Below, one piece after another: positions 36,672 to 45,450 of a stretch of 64,000 bases of DNA (position 1 is the stretch's first letter; every line of letters starts with the position of its first letter). The DNA is taken from assembly GCF_004341885.1 (NCBI RefSeq), contig NZ_SLVX01000002.1, forward strand, positions 248,001 through 312,000, given 5' to 3'. Origin of the DNA: Shinella granuli (GTDB lineage Bacteria; Pseudomonadota; Alphaproteobacteria; Rhizobiales; Rhizobiaceae). A program made the translations under genes and the position numbers. The notes under the pieces were generated by a model. That model had not been told where the DNA came from. It saw only the letters and a list, made by a program, of their open reading frames with translations, and made no database searches.

Positions 36672-37958
36672 TCAGAGCGAGGCTTCCTGCGGGAATTGCC
36701 GCGCGCCGCGGCGCTCGCCCTTCGGATTGCCCTCGTGCGCCTTGAGGCAATCCTCGCCGCGCCCGATATATTCGCGCGTCAGCGGCACGGCCTCCTGATC
36801 GTGGACGAGCTGGAGCTGGAAGACGACGAGGTTCTGCCAGCGGAAGGCGCTCTCGGAGGCGGCGAGGTAGAACTCCCAGATCCGGCAGAACTTTTCGTCG
36901 TAAAGGGCCTTCGCCTCCTCGCGCCGGGCCATGAAGCGCTCCCGCCAGTGGCGCAGCGTCTCGGCATAGTGCAGGCGCAGGATCTCCACGTCCGTCACGG
37001 CAAGGCCGCTCTTCTCCACCGCCTGCATGACCTCCGAGAGGGCAGGGATGTAGCCGCCGGGGAAGATGTACTTCTCGATGAACGGATTGTTGGCCGAGGG
37101 GCGGTCCGTGCGGCCGATCGTGTGCAGCAGCATCACGCCGTCGCGCTTGAGCAGCGACGCGCTCTTGCGGAAATAGGTCAGATAGTTCGGCCGGCCGACA
37201 TGTTCGAACATGCCGACGGAGACGATACGGTCGAACGGACCTTCCGTGTTGCGGTAATCCTGCAGCAGGAAGTTCACCTCGCCCGTCAATCCGGCCTCGC
37301 GCGCCCGTTTTTGCGAAAGGGCGTGCTGCTCGTCGGAGAGCGTCACGCCCGTCACCTTGGCGCCGAGCTGGCGGGCGAGATAGAGCGCCATGCCGCCCCA
37401 GCCGCTGCCAATGTCGAGCACGCTCTGGCCCGGGCGGTTGATGTTGAGCTTGGCCGCGATGTGGCGCTTTTTGGCAAGCTGCGCCTCGTCCAGCGTCTGG
37501 TCCGGCCGCTCGAAATAGGCGCAGGAATATTGCCGGTCCTCATCGAGGAAGAGATCGTAGAGCGCGCCCGTGAGGTCGTAGTGGTGCTGGACGTTCCTGC
37601 GCGAGCGCACGATGCTGTTCTTCTCCCGCACCCAGCGGAAGAGGTAGCGCACCCGCTCCAGGAAATGGTTCCAGCGGCTGTCGTAATATTTGAAATCGGG
37701 ATTGCCGGTGAAGACGGTCTTCAGCAGGCCGTAGATATCGCCTTCCACGATGTCGATATCGCCCGTGCCATAGTGGTGCCCGAGATAGTAGGCGGGGTCG
37801 AGGGCGAGGCCCCAGAGTGCTTTTTTCGTGTTGAGACGCATGTGGACGGGATTTCCGGTGCCGTCGCCGAAGCTCTGGCTGGTGCCGTCCGGATAGGTGA
37901 TCGTCAGATTTCCGGTCTCGACGAGGCGGGAAACGAGAGCCTGTACAATGAATTTCAT
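36672..37958 (-). CDS. cfa: Cyclopropane-fatty-acyl-phospholipid synthase
   Basis: 428 residues. Methylates unsaturated acyl chains of membrane lipids using S-adenosylmethionine. SAM motif SVLDIGSGWGGMA (179-191), conserved NVQHHYDL, SCAYF and the substrate channel GMFEHVGRPNY. The C-terminal domain carries the EFYLAASESAFRW block. Usually induced in stationary phase or by acid in rhizobia. Confidence 0.93.
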   Translation of the reverse strand: MKFIVQALVSRLVETGNLTITYPDGTSQSFGDGTGNPVHMRLNTKKALWGLALDPAYYLGHHYGTGDIDIVEGDIYGLLKTVFTGNPDFKYYDSRWNHFLERVRYLFRWVREKNSIVRSRRNVQHHYDLTGALYDLFLDEDRQYSCAYFERPDQTLDEAQLAKKRHIAAKLNINRPGQSVLDIGSGWGGMALYLARQLGAKVTGVTLSDEQHALSQKRAREAGLTGEVNFLLQDYRNTEGPFDRIVSVGMFEHVGRPNYLTYFRKSASLLKRDGVMLLHTIGRTDRPSANNPFIEKYIFPGGYIPALSEVMQAVEKSGLAVTDVEILRLHYAETLRHWRERFMARREEAKALYDEKFCRIWEFYLAASESAFRWQNLVVFQLQLVHDQEAVPLTREYIGRGEDCLKAHEGNPKGERRGARQFPQEASL

Positions 37959-38056
37959 TCGCTAAACTCCGTCGCGCTTAAAAAATCTGGCGGAACGGGT
38001 CTGGTCGGAAACCGGCCTGGGAAGCGGCCCGACCGCCAATCCAGTCTAACGACGTA

Positions 38057-38086
38057 TAAATATTGATGCGAAAAATCGGATTTCAA
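38057..38086 (-). promoter_or_regulatory. Candidate sigma-70-like promoter of cfa
   Basis: On the minus strand TTGAAA (38086-38081), an 18-base spacer, then TATTTA (38062-38057), about 95 bp before the cfa ATG. Confidence 0.4.
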
Positions 38087-38126
38087 GCCGTGCTTTTTGG
38101 CCATCGCCTGGCCAGGGCGCGAAGGC

Positions 38127-38222
38127 GCCGCGTGGATCCTCGGGGTCAAGCCCGAGGATGAGGAAAGAGGGGCAGCATCTCCTCCCCGCTTTCACCGCGG
38201 GCTTGCTTGCGGATCCACGCCT
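38127..38222. repeat. GCGTGGATCC-ended inverted repeat element
   Basis: GCCGCGTGGATCCTCG at the left (38127-38142) and GCGGATCCACGC at the right (38209-38220) form inverted ends around about 65 bp, with an inner CCGAGGATGA motif. The same family as the element at 41586-41740. It lies between cfa and rplI. Confidence 0.75.
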
Positions 38223-38231
38223 CACCCGCAG

Positions 38232-38266
38232 CCCCAAAACAAATGAGCCGGCAAAGCCGGCTCATT
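38232..38266 (-). terminator. Terminator of the S6/S18/L9 operon
   Basis: Perfect 11-bp stem AATGAGCCGGC/GCCGGCTCATT with a three-base loop (38242-38266); on the minus strand it is followed by TTGTTTTGGGG. Confidence 0.85.
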
Positions 38267-38273
38267 GTCGTTA

Positions 38274-38849
38274 TCAGGCTTCGTCGCCTTCGCCGTCGGC
38301 TTCCGGGTCGAAGAAGTCGGCCGCGGTCAGGGCGTCTTCGTCAACGCCGTAGATGGCGTCGGCCGAGGTCAGGCTTTCGCCCTTGGCCTGGCGCTCGGCT
38401 TCGTCGGCGGAGCGGGCAACGTTGACTTCGATGGCGATCTCGACTTCGGCGTGCAGGTGCAGGACGACCTTGTGCAGGCCGATCGCCTTGATCGGGGTGT
38501 TGAGCTCGACCTGGTTGCGGCCGACGTTGAAGCCTTCGGCAGCCAGCGTCTCGATGACGTCGCGGGCAGCGACCGAGCCGTAGAGCTGGCCGGTTTCGCC
38601 GGCGGAGCGGACGATGACGAAGGACTTGCCGTCGAGCTTCTCGGCGACCGTCTGGGCTTCCGACTTGCGCTCGAGGTTGCGGGCTTCGAGCGTCGCACGC
38701 TCGGATTCGAAGCGCTTCTTGTTGGCTTCGTTGGCGCGCAGCGCCTTGCCGAGCGGCAGCAGGTAGTTACGGGCGAAGCCGTCGCGAACCTTTACGGTTT
38801 CGCCCATCTGGCCGAGCTTGGCGATGCGTTCGAGGAGAATGACGTCCAT
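38274..38849 (-). CDS. rplI: 50S ribosomal protein L9
   Basis: 191 residues. Conserved start [17 protein letters not shown] with [14 protein letters not shown], long connecting helix, and C-terminal domain with [10 protein letters not shown]. The last 45 residues (from about 147) are an acidic extension typical of alphaproteobacterial L9. Last gene of rpsF-rpsR-DUF2232-rplI. Confidence 0.97.
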   Translation of the reverse strand: MDVILLERIAKLGQMGETVKVRDGFARNYLLPLGKALRANEANKKRFESERATLEARNLERKSEAQTVAEKLDGKSFVIVRSAGETGQLYGSVAARDVIETLAAEGFNVGRNQVELNTPIKAIGLHKVVLHLHAEVEIAIEVNVARSADEAERQAKGESLTSADAIYGVDEDALTAADFFDPEADGEGDEA

Positions 38850-38871
38850 GTGAGAGTTCCTTTCGTGACGT

Positions 38872-39846
38872 TCAGGGATTCTGGTTCTTGTTTTTCGCCG
38901 GGCCGGCGGGCGTCAGCGCGATGGTGCGCCGCGTGTCCATCAGGCCCAGGACGAGGATGGCGAAGACCGGTATCGTGAAGAGCAATACCGAGAGATATGC
39001 GAACCACAGGGCAAAAAGCCGCCACGGCTTGCCGCGCGTCCTGAAATGCAGGCTCGCGAAGCCGGCAAGCACGAAACCGGCCCCGAAGGTGCCGCAGACG
39101 AGCGCGCCGATGATCGCCGGCACGCCGCCCATGAAGGCGAGGACGAGGCCGGCGAGGAAGAAGAAGATCGCGTTGCGGTGCATGCGCAGCGTCGAGGGCA
39201 TGTCCTCGCGGGGGCGAAGGCCGCGGCCGGACAGGCGCACGATGAAGGTCGCGACGTAGTAGGCCGCAAACAGCAGGAACACCCACAGCGCGCCCTGCAC
39301 CAGCGGCAGCGCGAGGGCGAAGATGGCTTTCAACTGCGCGACGGCGGCGGCGTCGGGATTGTAGAGCGGCTCCTGCGCCTTCAGCGTCTGGATGACGATG
39401 TCGACGAGCTGGCTCGCCATGGCGCTGTCGTAACCGACGATCGCGCCGACGGCGATCATGCCGAGCGTCACCATGACGGCAAGGTGCGCAAGGATGTTGG
39501 ACAGCGGATACCAGGCGAGCGCGTCTTCCGGGCCGCCGAGTTCGGAAGCGGGGCGCGCCAGATTCGCAAGGTTGGAAAGCCAGCCGGCCGGGATCAGCGT
39601 GATGATGACGATCAGAAGCGCGAAATGCGAGGAGACCAGCATGGAGGCGGTCGCGCCGCCGGCGACGACGGCGATCAGCGCGCTGGCATTGCCCCAGCCG
39701 AGGCCGGCAATGAGAATGGGAAGGGCGGACGCGGCGTAAAGCACGATCGCCAGCGTCGACTGCGCATTCGCGCTCAGCGAAAGCAGAGCGGCGGTCACAC
39801 CGGCAATCAGGCCGGTCGCAATCGATGTCGGCGTCAGGGTCTTCAC
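38872..39846 (-). CDS. DUF2232 multi-span membrane protein in the ribosomal operon
   Basis: 324 residues with about eight hydrophobic helices. A GTG at 39844-39846 ([16 protein letters not shown]) is the likely start with AGGA ten bases upstream; an in-frame TTG at 39892 would add 16 polar residues. DUF2232 proteins sit between S18 and L9 in many Rhizobiales. Function unknown. Confidence 0.8.
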   Translation of the reverse strand: MKTLTPTSIATGLIAGVTAALLSLSANAQSTLAIVLYAASALPILIAGLGWGNASALIAVVAGGATASMLVSSHFALLIVIITLIPAGWLSNLANLARPASELGGPEDALAWYPLSNILAHLAVMVTLGMIAVGAIVGYDSAMASQLVDIVIQTLKAQEPLYNPDAAAVAQLKAIFALALPLVQGALWVFLLFAAYYVATFIVRLSGRGLRPREDMPSTLRMHRNAIFFFLAGLVLAFMGGVPAIIGALVCGTFGAGFVLAGFASLHFRTRGKPWRLFALWFAYLSVLLFTIPVFAILVLGLMDTRRTIALTPAGPAKNKNQNP

Positions 39847-39983
39847 GGCTTCGCTGTCCTGTCTGGTCAGACAGTTAGAGGAGTTTCCTGACAAACCTGT
39901 TCAGGACCGTCTCCCCAACATGGGATTTTGACCTTTCTCAAGGTCGGCGGCTCCGATCCGCGCCCAACGCGGAAGGGAAAGGG

Positions 39984-40006
39984 GGAAGGCGGCAGGGCCG
40001 TCTTCC
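39984..40006 (-). terminator. Intercistronic hairpin after rpsR
   Basis: GGAAGACGG and CCGCCTTCC (minus strand, one G-U pair) can pair; no T-run follows, so attenuation or mRNA stabilisation is more likely than termination. Confidence 0.3.
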
Positions 40007-40058
40007 CCGGAGTCAGGTGTCCCGGCCCGACGTCGAGTCAGGCCGCAGAGTCACGTCC

Positions 40059-40307
40059 TTACGCTACGACGTAGGGCAGCAGGCCGAGGAAGCGGGCGCG
40101 CTTGATCGCCTTGGCGAGCTCGCGCTGCTTCTTCTGGGAAACGGCCGTGATGCGGGACGGAACGATCTTGCCGCGCTCGGAAATGTAGCGCGACAGGAGA
40201 CGGACGTCCTTGTAGTCGATCTTCGGAGCGTTTGCGCCCGAGAAGGGGCAGGTCTTGCGGCGGCGGTGGAACGGACGGCGTGCCGGAGCGGAAGAAACAT
40301 CAGCCAT
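40059..40307 (-). CDS. rpsR: 30S ribosomal protein S18
   Basis: 82 residues, normal length for the class. RRKTCPFSG with a single Cys, [19 protein letters not shown] and the [23 protein letters not shown] segment identify it. It binds S6 on the 30S platform. Confidence 0.98.
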   Translation of the reverse strand: MADVSSAPARRPFHRRRKTCPFSGANAPKIDYKDVRLLSRYISERGKIVPSRITAVSQKKQRELAKAIKRARFLGLLPYVVA

Positions 40308-40331
40308 TGTAATAAACTCCTTCTGCTTCGA

Positions 40332-40784
40332 TTACGCGCGGTCTTCGCGGGCCGGACGGTCGCCACGCGGCGGGCGGTCGCCGAAGTCGCGGCGCGGACG
40401 GTCGCCGAAATCGCGGCGCGGGCCGCGGTCGTCGCCGTCACGACGCGGACGGTCGTCGCGGTCGCGCTTCTGCATCATGGCCGACGGGCCTTCCTCGTGG
40501 GCTTCCACGGCGATGGTCATGTAACGAAGAACGTCTTCGTTGATGCGCATCTGGCGTTCCATCTCGTGGATGGCGGCGGCCGGAGCGTCGATGTCCATCA
40601 GCGCGTAATGCGCCTTGCGGTTCTTCTTGATGCGGTAGGTGAGGGACTTGAGGCCCCAGTTCTCAACCCGGCCGACCTTGCCGCCGAGCGATTCGATCAC
40701 ACCCTTGTACTGTTCGACGAGAGCGTCGACCTGCTGGGCGGACACGTCCTGGCGGGCCAGGAAGACATGTTCGTAAAGAGCCAT
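40332..40784 (-). CDS. rpsF: 30S ribosomal protein S6 with an Arg/Asp-rich tail
   Basis: 150 residues. Core domain (1-100) with [15 protein letters not shown] and the [17 protein letters not shown] strand. Residues 106-150 form a low-complexity tail with repeated RRDFGDRP units, a natural extension in alphaproteobacterial S6. First gene of the operon. Confidence 0.97.
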   Translation of the reverse strand: MALYEHVFLARQDVSAQQVDALVEQYKGVIESLGGKVGRVENWGLKSLTYRIKKNRKAHYALMDIDAPAAAIHEMERQMRINEDVLRYMTIAVEAHEEGPSAMMQKRDRDDRPRRDGDDRGPRRDFGDRPRRDFGDRPPRGDRPAREDRA

Positions 40785-41164
40785 GTGGCTTTGCCTTTCT
40801 TGCGTTTACACCCGAAACCGGCGCCAAGCCTCAACGACAGTTCTCAGGGGCTTCAAGAAGCCCGAAGCAAGAAAAGCGTTTAATCCAGACGGTCGAGAGC
40901 GGAGACACGGGAGGCCGGAGCCCTTGGCTCCAACGGCGGTTTCTTAGGACCGCCGGCCCTCCGTTCAGCCACCAGCCGATTGACCGGGTGTGTTGAACAG
41001 CGCGCCTTATACGGGTTTTCCGGCCGAAAGCAAGACCCGGAGCAAAATACAAGACCCGAGACCGGAACGCGCTGCCTCGTTTTGCAACAGGCTGGAACCA
41101 AAAGGAAGACGCCGCGTTGTTCATTGCGATCCAACCAGATACCCAACCAGATGGAGTGACCGAC
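40785..41164. other. Divergent region between rpsF and the 41165 gene
   Basis: About 380 bp with no gene. It contains hairpins on the rpsF leader side: GGGCTTC/GAAGCCC at 40848-40863 and GGCGGT/ACCGCC at 40935-40954. Autogenous S6-S18 leader motifs are known upstream of rpsF in many bacteria; I cannot confirm the consensus here. The right half must hold the promoter of the small membrane protein gene, whose site GGAG is at 41154-41157. Confidence 0.35.
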
Positions 41165-41518
41165 ATGCAAGACCCGAACCTTGTCAATCGTCCCCCGGAA
41201 GATCGCATCACGCGCCCGGTGGATGATCGCGGACCGACCGTCGTGAACCAGAGCAGCGGGAGGGGCACGGGCGGCTGGGCCGTGGCCGTCATCCTTGCCG
41301 TGCTCGTCGCCGTGGGCATCTTCTATTTCGTCGGCAGCGGCACGCCGGGTGACGGCGTCGACCCGAACGCCAACACGTCGGCCATCGGCACCACCGACAC
41401 GGCGCCGGCCGACGGCACGGCCACGGATGGCCAGGCGGGCGGTGCCACCGGCACGCAGCCGCTGGAAAGCCAGCCGGACGGCGGTGTCGAGGGTGGTGCA
41501 ACCACCACAAACCCGTAA
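41165..41518 (+). CDS. Small single-span membrane protein
   Basis: 117 residues: a polar N-terminus (1-40), one hydrophobic helix (GGWAVAVILAVLVAVGIFYFV, about 38-58) and a Gly/Thr/Asp-rich C-terminal tail without Cys or motif. ATG 41165 has GGAG eight bases upstream. Resembles rhizobial hypothetical proteins of low complexity; no function known. Confidence 0.65.
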   Translation: MQDPNLVNRPPEDRITRPVDDRGPTVVNQSSGRGTGGWAVAVILAVLVAVGIFYFVGSGTPGDGVDPNANTSAIGTTDTAPADGTATDGQAGGATGTQPLESQPDGGVEGGATTTNP

Positions 41519-41542
41519 CGTCACCCGCATGAGGCAAAAGAA

Positions 41543-41566
41543 AAACCCGCCGGAAACGGCGGGTTT
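41543..41566 (+). terminator. Rho-independent terminator
   Basis: AAACCCGCCG/CGGCGGGTTT with a GAAA tetraloop, 24 bp after the small membrane protein gene. Confidence 0.85.
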
Positions 41567-41585
41567 CTCGATTCTCGGTTGAGCC

Positions 41586-41740
41586 TGCCGCGTGGATCCT
41601 CGGCTCAAGGCCGAGGATGACGGAGGGAAGGCAGAGGCTTCCGATGCATTGAACGGTGCGGCATGCGGCACCCTTTCCTGCGATCCTCTTGCCTCGCTTC
41701 TTTCGTCATCCTCGTCCTTGAGGCGAGGATCCACGCGGCA
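41586..41740. repeat. Element with perfect 17-bp inverted ends (TGCCGCGTGGATCCTCG)
   Basis: The left end 41586-41602 and right end 41724-41740 are exact inverted copies; pairing continues imperfectly for about 35 bases on each side (CTCAAGG, CGAGGATGACG). The centre (about 75 bp) shows no gene. Related to the element at 38127-38222. Confidence 0.8.
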
Positions 41741-41770
41741 TCCCAATACTTTACGCCATAAGCATTCGCT

Positions 41771-42814
41771 TCACATCGGCGCGGGATAGAGCCGGTGGAT
41801 GCGGCGGATGCCGTTCAGCACGTCGGGCGGGAGCGTGACGTCCGCCGCGCCGATATCCGTCTTCAATTGCTCCATCGACGTCGCGCCGATGATGACGGAG
41901 GCCATGAAGGGCCGTGTCAGGCAGAAGGCGAGGGCCATCTGGGCGGGGTCGAGCCCGTGCTCCTTCGCCAGCTCCACATAGGCGCGCACGGCCGGCTCCT
42001 GCAGCGGCTGGTAGCGGCCGCCAAGGTCGCCGTTCTTCGTCAGGCGCGAGCCCTCCGGCCGGGCGCCGTCGAGATATTTGCCGGTCAGGAGCCCTGCGGC
42101 GAGCGGCGAATAGGCGAGCAGGCCGATATCCTCGTGGTGCGAGACTTCGGCAAGGTCGAGGTCGTAGGCCCGGTAGAGCAGGTTGTATTCGTTCTGGATC
42201 GAGGCGACGCGGGGCAGGCCCTTGTCCTCGGCGAGCGTCAGCATCCGCATCGTGCCCCAGGCCGTGTCGTTCGACAGGCCGAGCGCCCGCACCTTGCCGG
42301 CCTTCACGAGGTCGCCGATGGTTTCGAGTATCTCCAGAAGCTCGGCGGCGACCCTTTCGCGGTCCTGCTTCGACGGGTCGTAGCTCCAGGCGTTGCGGAA
42401 ATGGTAATGCCCGCGGTTCGGCCAGTGTAGCTGATAGAGGTCGACATGGTCGGTCTTCAGGCGCTGGAGGCTGCCGTCGATTGCTGCGAGGATGCCCGCG
42501 CGGCTCATCGGCGCGCCGTCGCGGATATAGGGGCGGCCGGGCCCGGCGACCTTGGTGGCGAGGACGACCTTGTCGCGGTTGCCGCGCGCCTGCATCCAGG
42601 CCCCGATGAAGCGTTCGGTATCGCCGTAGGTTTCGGCGGAAAGCGGGGTCGTCGGGTAGAGTTCGGCCGTATCGATAAAGTTCACGCCCTGGGCGAACGC
42701 ATAGTCGAGCTGGTCGTGCGCGTCCTTCTCGCTGTTCTGCGAGCCCCAGGTCATCGTGCCGAGGCAGATTTCCGACACACTGATGCCGGTCCGGCCAAGC
42801 GGATTGTATTTCAT
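41771..42814 (-). CDS. Aldo/keto reductase (Tas-like)
   Basis: 347 residues of a TIM-barrel NADPH-dependent reductase. The catalytic set is Asp48, Tyr53 (DTAELYPT), Lys88 (ATKVAG) and His130 (QLHWPN). LGTMTWG and GLSNDTAWG are Tas-family blocks. Substrate unknown. The ATG at 42812-42814 starts the barrel at once (MKYNPLGRTG). It sits 195 bp from the divergent fabD. Confidence 0.87.
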   Translation of the reverse strand: MKYNPLGRTGISVSEICLGTMTWGSQNSEKDAHDQLDYAFAQGVNFIDTAELYPTTPLSAETYGDTERFIGAWMQARGNRDKVVLATKVAGPGRPYIRDGAPMSRAGILAAIDGSLQRLKTDHVDLYQLHWPNRGHYHFRNAWSYDPSKQDRERVAAELLEILETIGDLVKAGKVRALGLSNDTAWGTMRMLTLAEDKGLPRVASIQNEYNLLYRAYDLDLAEVSHHEDIGLLAYSPLAAGLLTGKYLDGARPEGSRLTKNGDLGGRYQPLQEPAVRAYVELAKEHGLDPAQMALAFCLTRPFMASVIIGATSMEQLKTDIGAADVTLPPDVLNGIRRIHRLYPAPM

Positions 42815-43009
42815 GGGAGGAGAAATCCTGTTGTGGGAACGGCGCGACTGTAGGCGGCTCTCTTTGCGAAGCGCAAGATGCAAAGCGCCTTTTCCCTGTG
42901 CGAAGGCCTTGGAAATGCCGGCTTCGGGGTGCCTGAAGCCCGCCGCACGCCTTGACTCGCCGGGCCGGAATGTGAATGGAAAAGAAAACATGAGACGGGA
43001 GACACCCCT

Positions 43010-43951
43010 ATGAGCGTAGCATTCACCTTCCCCGGCCAGGGCAGCCAGGCCGTCGGCATGGGCAAGGATCTCGCCGAAACCTTCCCCGAGGCGCGCGCCG
43101 TTTTCGCGGAGGTCGACGAGGCCCTCGGCCAGAAGCTTTCCGCCATCATGTTCGAGGGGCCGGAAGAAACGCTGACGCTGACGGCGAACGCCCAGCCGGC
43201 GCTGATGGCCGTGTCGATCGCCGTCATGCGCGTGCTCGAGGCGCGCGGCCTGTCGCTGAAGGACCAGGTCTCCTATGTCGCCGGCCATTCGCTCGGCGAA
43301 TATTCGGCGCTCTGTGCCGCCGGCACCTTCACGCTGGCCGATACCGCGCGGCTGCTGCGCATCCGCGGCAATGCCATGCAGTCGGCCGTGCCGGTGGGCG
43401 AGGGCGCCATGGCCGCCATCATCGGCCTGGAACAGGCGGATGTCGAAGCCGTCTGCAGGGAAGCCTCCACCGGCGGCAGCTGCCAGATCGCCAATGACAA
43501 TGGCGGCGGCCAGCTCGTCATCTCCGGCTCCAAGCCGGCCGTCGAGGTCGCCGCGCGGCTCGCGACGGAAAAGGGCGCAAAGCGCGCGCTGATGCTCACC
43601 GTCTCCGCGCCCTTCCATTCCGCCCTGATGGGCCCGGCCGCCGAAGCCATGCGCGAGGCGCTGGCGGGCGTTTCGGCGAAGGCGCCGGTCGTGCCGGTCG
43701 TCGCCAATGTGCGCGCCGCGCCGGTGAGCGACCCCGACGAGATCGTGCGCCTGCTCGTCGAGCAGGTCACCGGCCAGGTGCGCTGGCGCGAGACGGTCGA
43801 ATGGTTCGCGGCGAACAACGTCAACACGCTTTATGAAGTCGGCTCCGGCAAGGTGCTGACCGGCCTCGCGCGCCGCATCGACAAGTCCGTCACCGGCATC
43901 GCCATCAACGGCCCGGCGGATATCGACAATGCGTTGTCGGCACTGATCTGA
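43010..43951 (+). CDS. fabD: Malonyl-CoA-acyl carrier protein transacylase
   Basis: 313 residues. Loads malonyl groups on ACP. Catalytic Ser94 in GHSLGE, His203 in APFHS, and the FPGQGSQ oxyanion loop. First gene of the fatty-acid cluster, followed by a heptamer repeat and fabG. Confidence 0.96.
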   Translation: MSVAFTFPGQGSQAVGMGKDLAETFPEARAVFAEVDEALGQKLSAIMFEGPEETLTLTANAQPALMAVSIAVMRVLEARGLSLKDQVSYVAGHSLGEYSALCAAGTFTLADTARLLRIRGNAMQSAVPVGEGAMAAIIGLEQADVEAVCREASTGGSCQIANDNGGGQLVISGSKPAVEVAARLATEKGAKRALMLTVSAPFHSALMGPAAEAMREALAGVSAKAPVVPVVANVRAAPVSDPDEIVRLLVEQVTGQVRWRETVEWFAANNVNTLYEVGSGKVLTGLARRIDKSVTGIAINGPADIDNALSALI

Positions 43952-43956
43952 GGAAT

Positions 43957-44039
43957 TAGGCAATAGGCAATAGGCAATAGGGTCTGGAATCGGCTTCGAA
44001 TGAGCATCCCTATTGCCTAATTCCTACTGCCTAATTCCT
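43957..44039. repeat. Inverted arrays of a TAGGCAA heptamer between fabD and fabG
   Basis: Three TAGGCAA units plus TAG (43957-43980), a non-repeated centre of about 30 bp, then inverted units CTATTGCCTAATTCCTACTGCC (44010-44031, interrupted) and CTAATTCC. The right arm contains both TTGCCTA and CTGCCTA forms. Same heptamer class as 23984-24055. Confidence 0.75.
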
Positions 44040-44072
44040 GTTTCCATTCGCTCAACACACAGGAGCCTATCC

Positions 44073-44810
44073 ATGTTTGACCTTTCCGGCCGCAAGGCTC
44101 TCGTTACCGGCGCTTCCGGCGGCATCGGCGAAGAGATCGCCCGCATCCTCCATGCCCAGGGCGCCATCGTCGGCCTGCATGGCACGCGCGTCGAGAAGCT
44201 GGAAACGCTTGCCAATGAACTCGGCGAACGCGTCCACATCTTCCCAGCCAACCTTTCCGACCGCGCCGAAGTCAAGGCGCTCGGCGAGAAGGCCGAGGCC
44301 GAGCTCGGCGGCGTCGACATCCTCGTCAACAATGCCGGCATCACGAAGGACGGCCTGTTCGTGCGCATGAGCGACGACGACTGGGATGCGGTTCTGGAAG
44401 TGAACCTCACGGCCGTCTTCCGCCTGACGCGCGAGCTCACCCACCCGATGATGCGCCGCCGTTACGGCCGCATCATCAACATCACCTCCGTCGTCGGCGT
44501 CACCGGCAATCCCGGCCAGGCGAACTACTGCGCCTCCAAGGCCGGCATGATCGGCTTCACCAAGTCGCTGGCGCAGGAGATCGCGACGCGCAACGTCACG
44601 GTCAACTGCGTCGCCCCCGGTTTCATCGAAAGCGCCATGACCGGCAAGCTGAACGACAAGCAGAAGGAAGCGATCATGGGCGCCATCCCGATGAAGCGCA
44701 TGGGCACCGGCGCGGAAGTCGCCTCCGCCGTCGCCTATCTCGCCTCGTCGGAAGCGTCCTACATGACGGGCCAGACGCTGCACGTGAACGGCGGCATGGC
44801 GATGATCTGA
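44073..44810 (+). CDS. fabG: 3-oxoacyl-ACP reductase
   Basis: 245 residues. NADPH-dependent second step of each elongation cycle. TGASGGIG (12-19), catalytic tetrad Asn111, Ser139, Tyr152 and Lys156, and C-terminal GQTLHVNGGMAMI. ATG 44073 follows AGGAG. Confidence 0.95.
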   Translation: MFDLSGRKALVTGASGGIGEEIARILHAQGAIVGLHGTRVEKLETLANELGERVHIFPANLSDRAEVKALGEKAEAELGGVDILVNNAGITKDGLFVRMSDDDWDAVLEVNLTAVFRLTRELTHPMMRRRYGRIINITSVVGVTGNPGQANYCASKAGMIGFTKSLAQEIATRNVTVNCVAPGFIESAMTGKLNDKQKEAIMGAIPMKRMGTGAEVASAVAYLASSEASYMTGQTLHVNGGMAMI

Positions 44811-44822
44811 TGCAGGGCCAAG

Positions 44823-44875
44823 TGCCCGGCGTTGCAGCATGAATAGCATGTTGACCGCTGGCGCGCCGGGCATTT
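44823..44875 (+). terminator. Terminator candidate after fabG
   Basis: TGCCCGGCG (44823-44831) pairs with CGCCGGGCA (44864-44872), then TTTT. The 32-base loop can pair further through CAGC/GCTG. Confidence 0.6.
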
Positions 44876-45105
44876 TCGGACTTTGCGGCAGACTTAAACC
44901 GTGTTAATCGGGCCATGACTGTCAGCAGTCGACCGGTAAATGCCCGAGCGATCCGGTGGTACGGAACAGTATCGCCGATGCCGCATTGCCAGTTGAATGG
45001 CCCGGTTGAAGGGATTGCCGGATGTGTTCTTGAGGCACATCGGGCGTGTTGAGTGTCCGGTGCCGTGACAGGCGCCGATCAAAAACAAAGGTCGAGGAAT
45101 CCGAC

Positions 45106-45342
45106 ATGAGCGATATCGCAGAACGCGTAAAGAAAATTGTCATTGATCATCTGGGCGTTGACGCCGAAAAGGTCAGCGAAGGCGCAAGCTTCATCGATGA
45201 TCTTGGCGCGGACTCGCTCGACACCGTCGAACTGGTCATGGCGTTCGAAGAAGAATTCGGCGTCGAGATCCCGGACGATGCCGCCGACTCGATCCTGACG
45301 GTCGGCGACGCCGTCAAGTTCATCGAGAAGGCCCAGGCCTGA
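45106..45342 (+). CDS. acpP: Acyl carrier protein
   Basis: 78 residues, acidic, four-helix. Phosphopantetheine attaches at Ser37 in [12 protein letters not shown]. Carries growing acyl chains. About 295 bp of non-coding sequence precede it after fabG; only the fabG terminator is identified there, and acpP must have its own promoter because the terminator separates the two. Confidence 0.98.
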   Translation: MSDIAERVKKIVIDHLGVDAEKVSEGASFIDDLGADSLDTVELVMAFEEEFGVEIPDDAADSILTVGDAVKFIEKAQA

Positions 45343-45355
45343 TCTGACTTCCGGC

Positions 45356-45398
45356 GGGCCGCCTTTCGGGCGGTCCGTCCCGGTCCCGCCCGGGACCG
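45356..45398 (+). terminator. Tandem hairpins between acpP and fabF
   Basis: An 8-bp stem (45356-45363 with 45369-45376) is followed directly by a 7-bp palindrome (CGGTCCC/GGGACCG, 45381-45398). No T-run. Probably reduces read-through so that acpP mRNA exceeds fabF mRNA, or protects the acpP 3' end. Confidence 0.5.
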
Positions 45399-45450
45399 CA
45401 CCTCCTCTTGGGGCAATAGATATAGAATACATAAGGGTGGATCACGGACG

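Noticed and set aside
41586-41740. Intact insertion sequence
   Set aside because: Inverted ends are present but the interior is only about 120 bp and codes for nothing recognisable.
42815-43963. N-terminal extension of the aldo/keto reductase frame
   Set aside because: It runs antisense to fabD; the reductase barrel begins at the ATG at 42812-42814.
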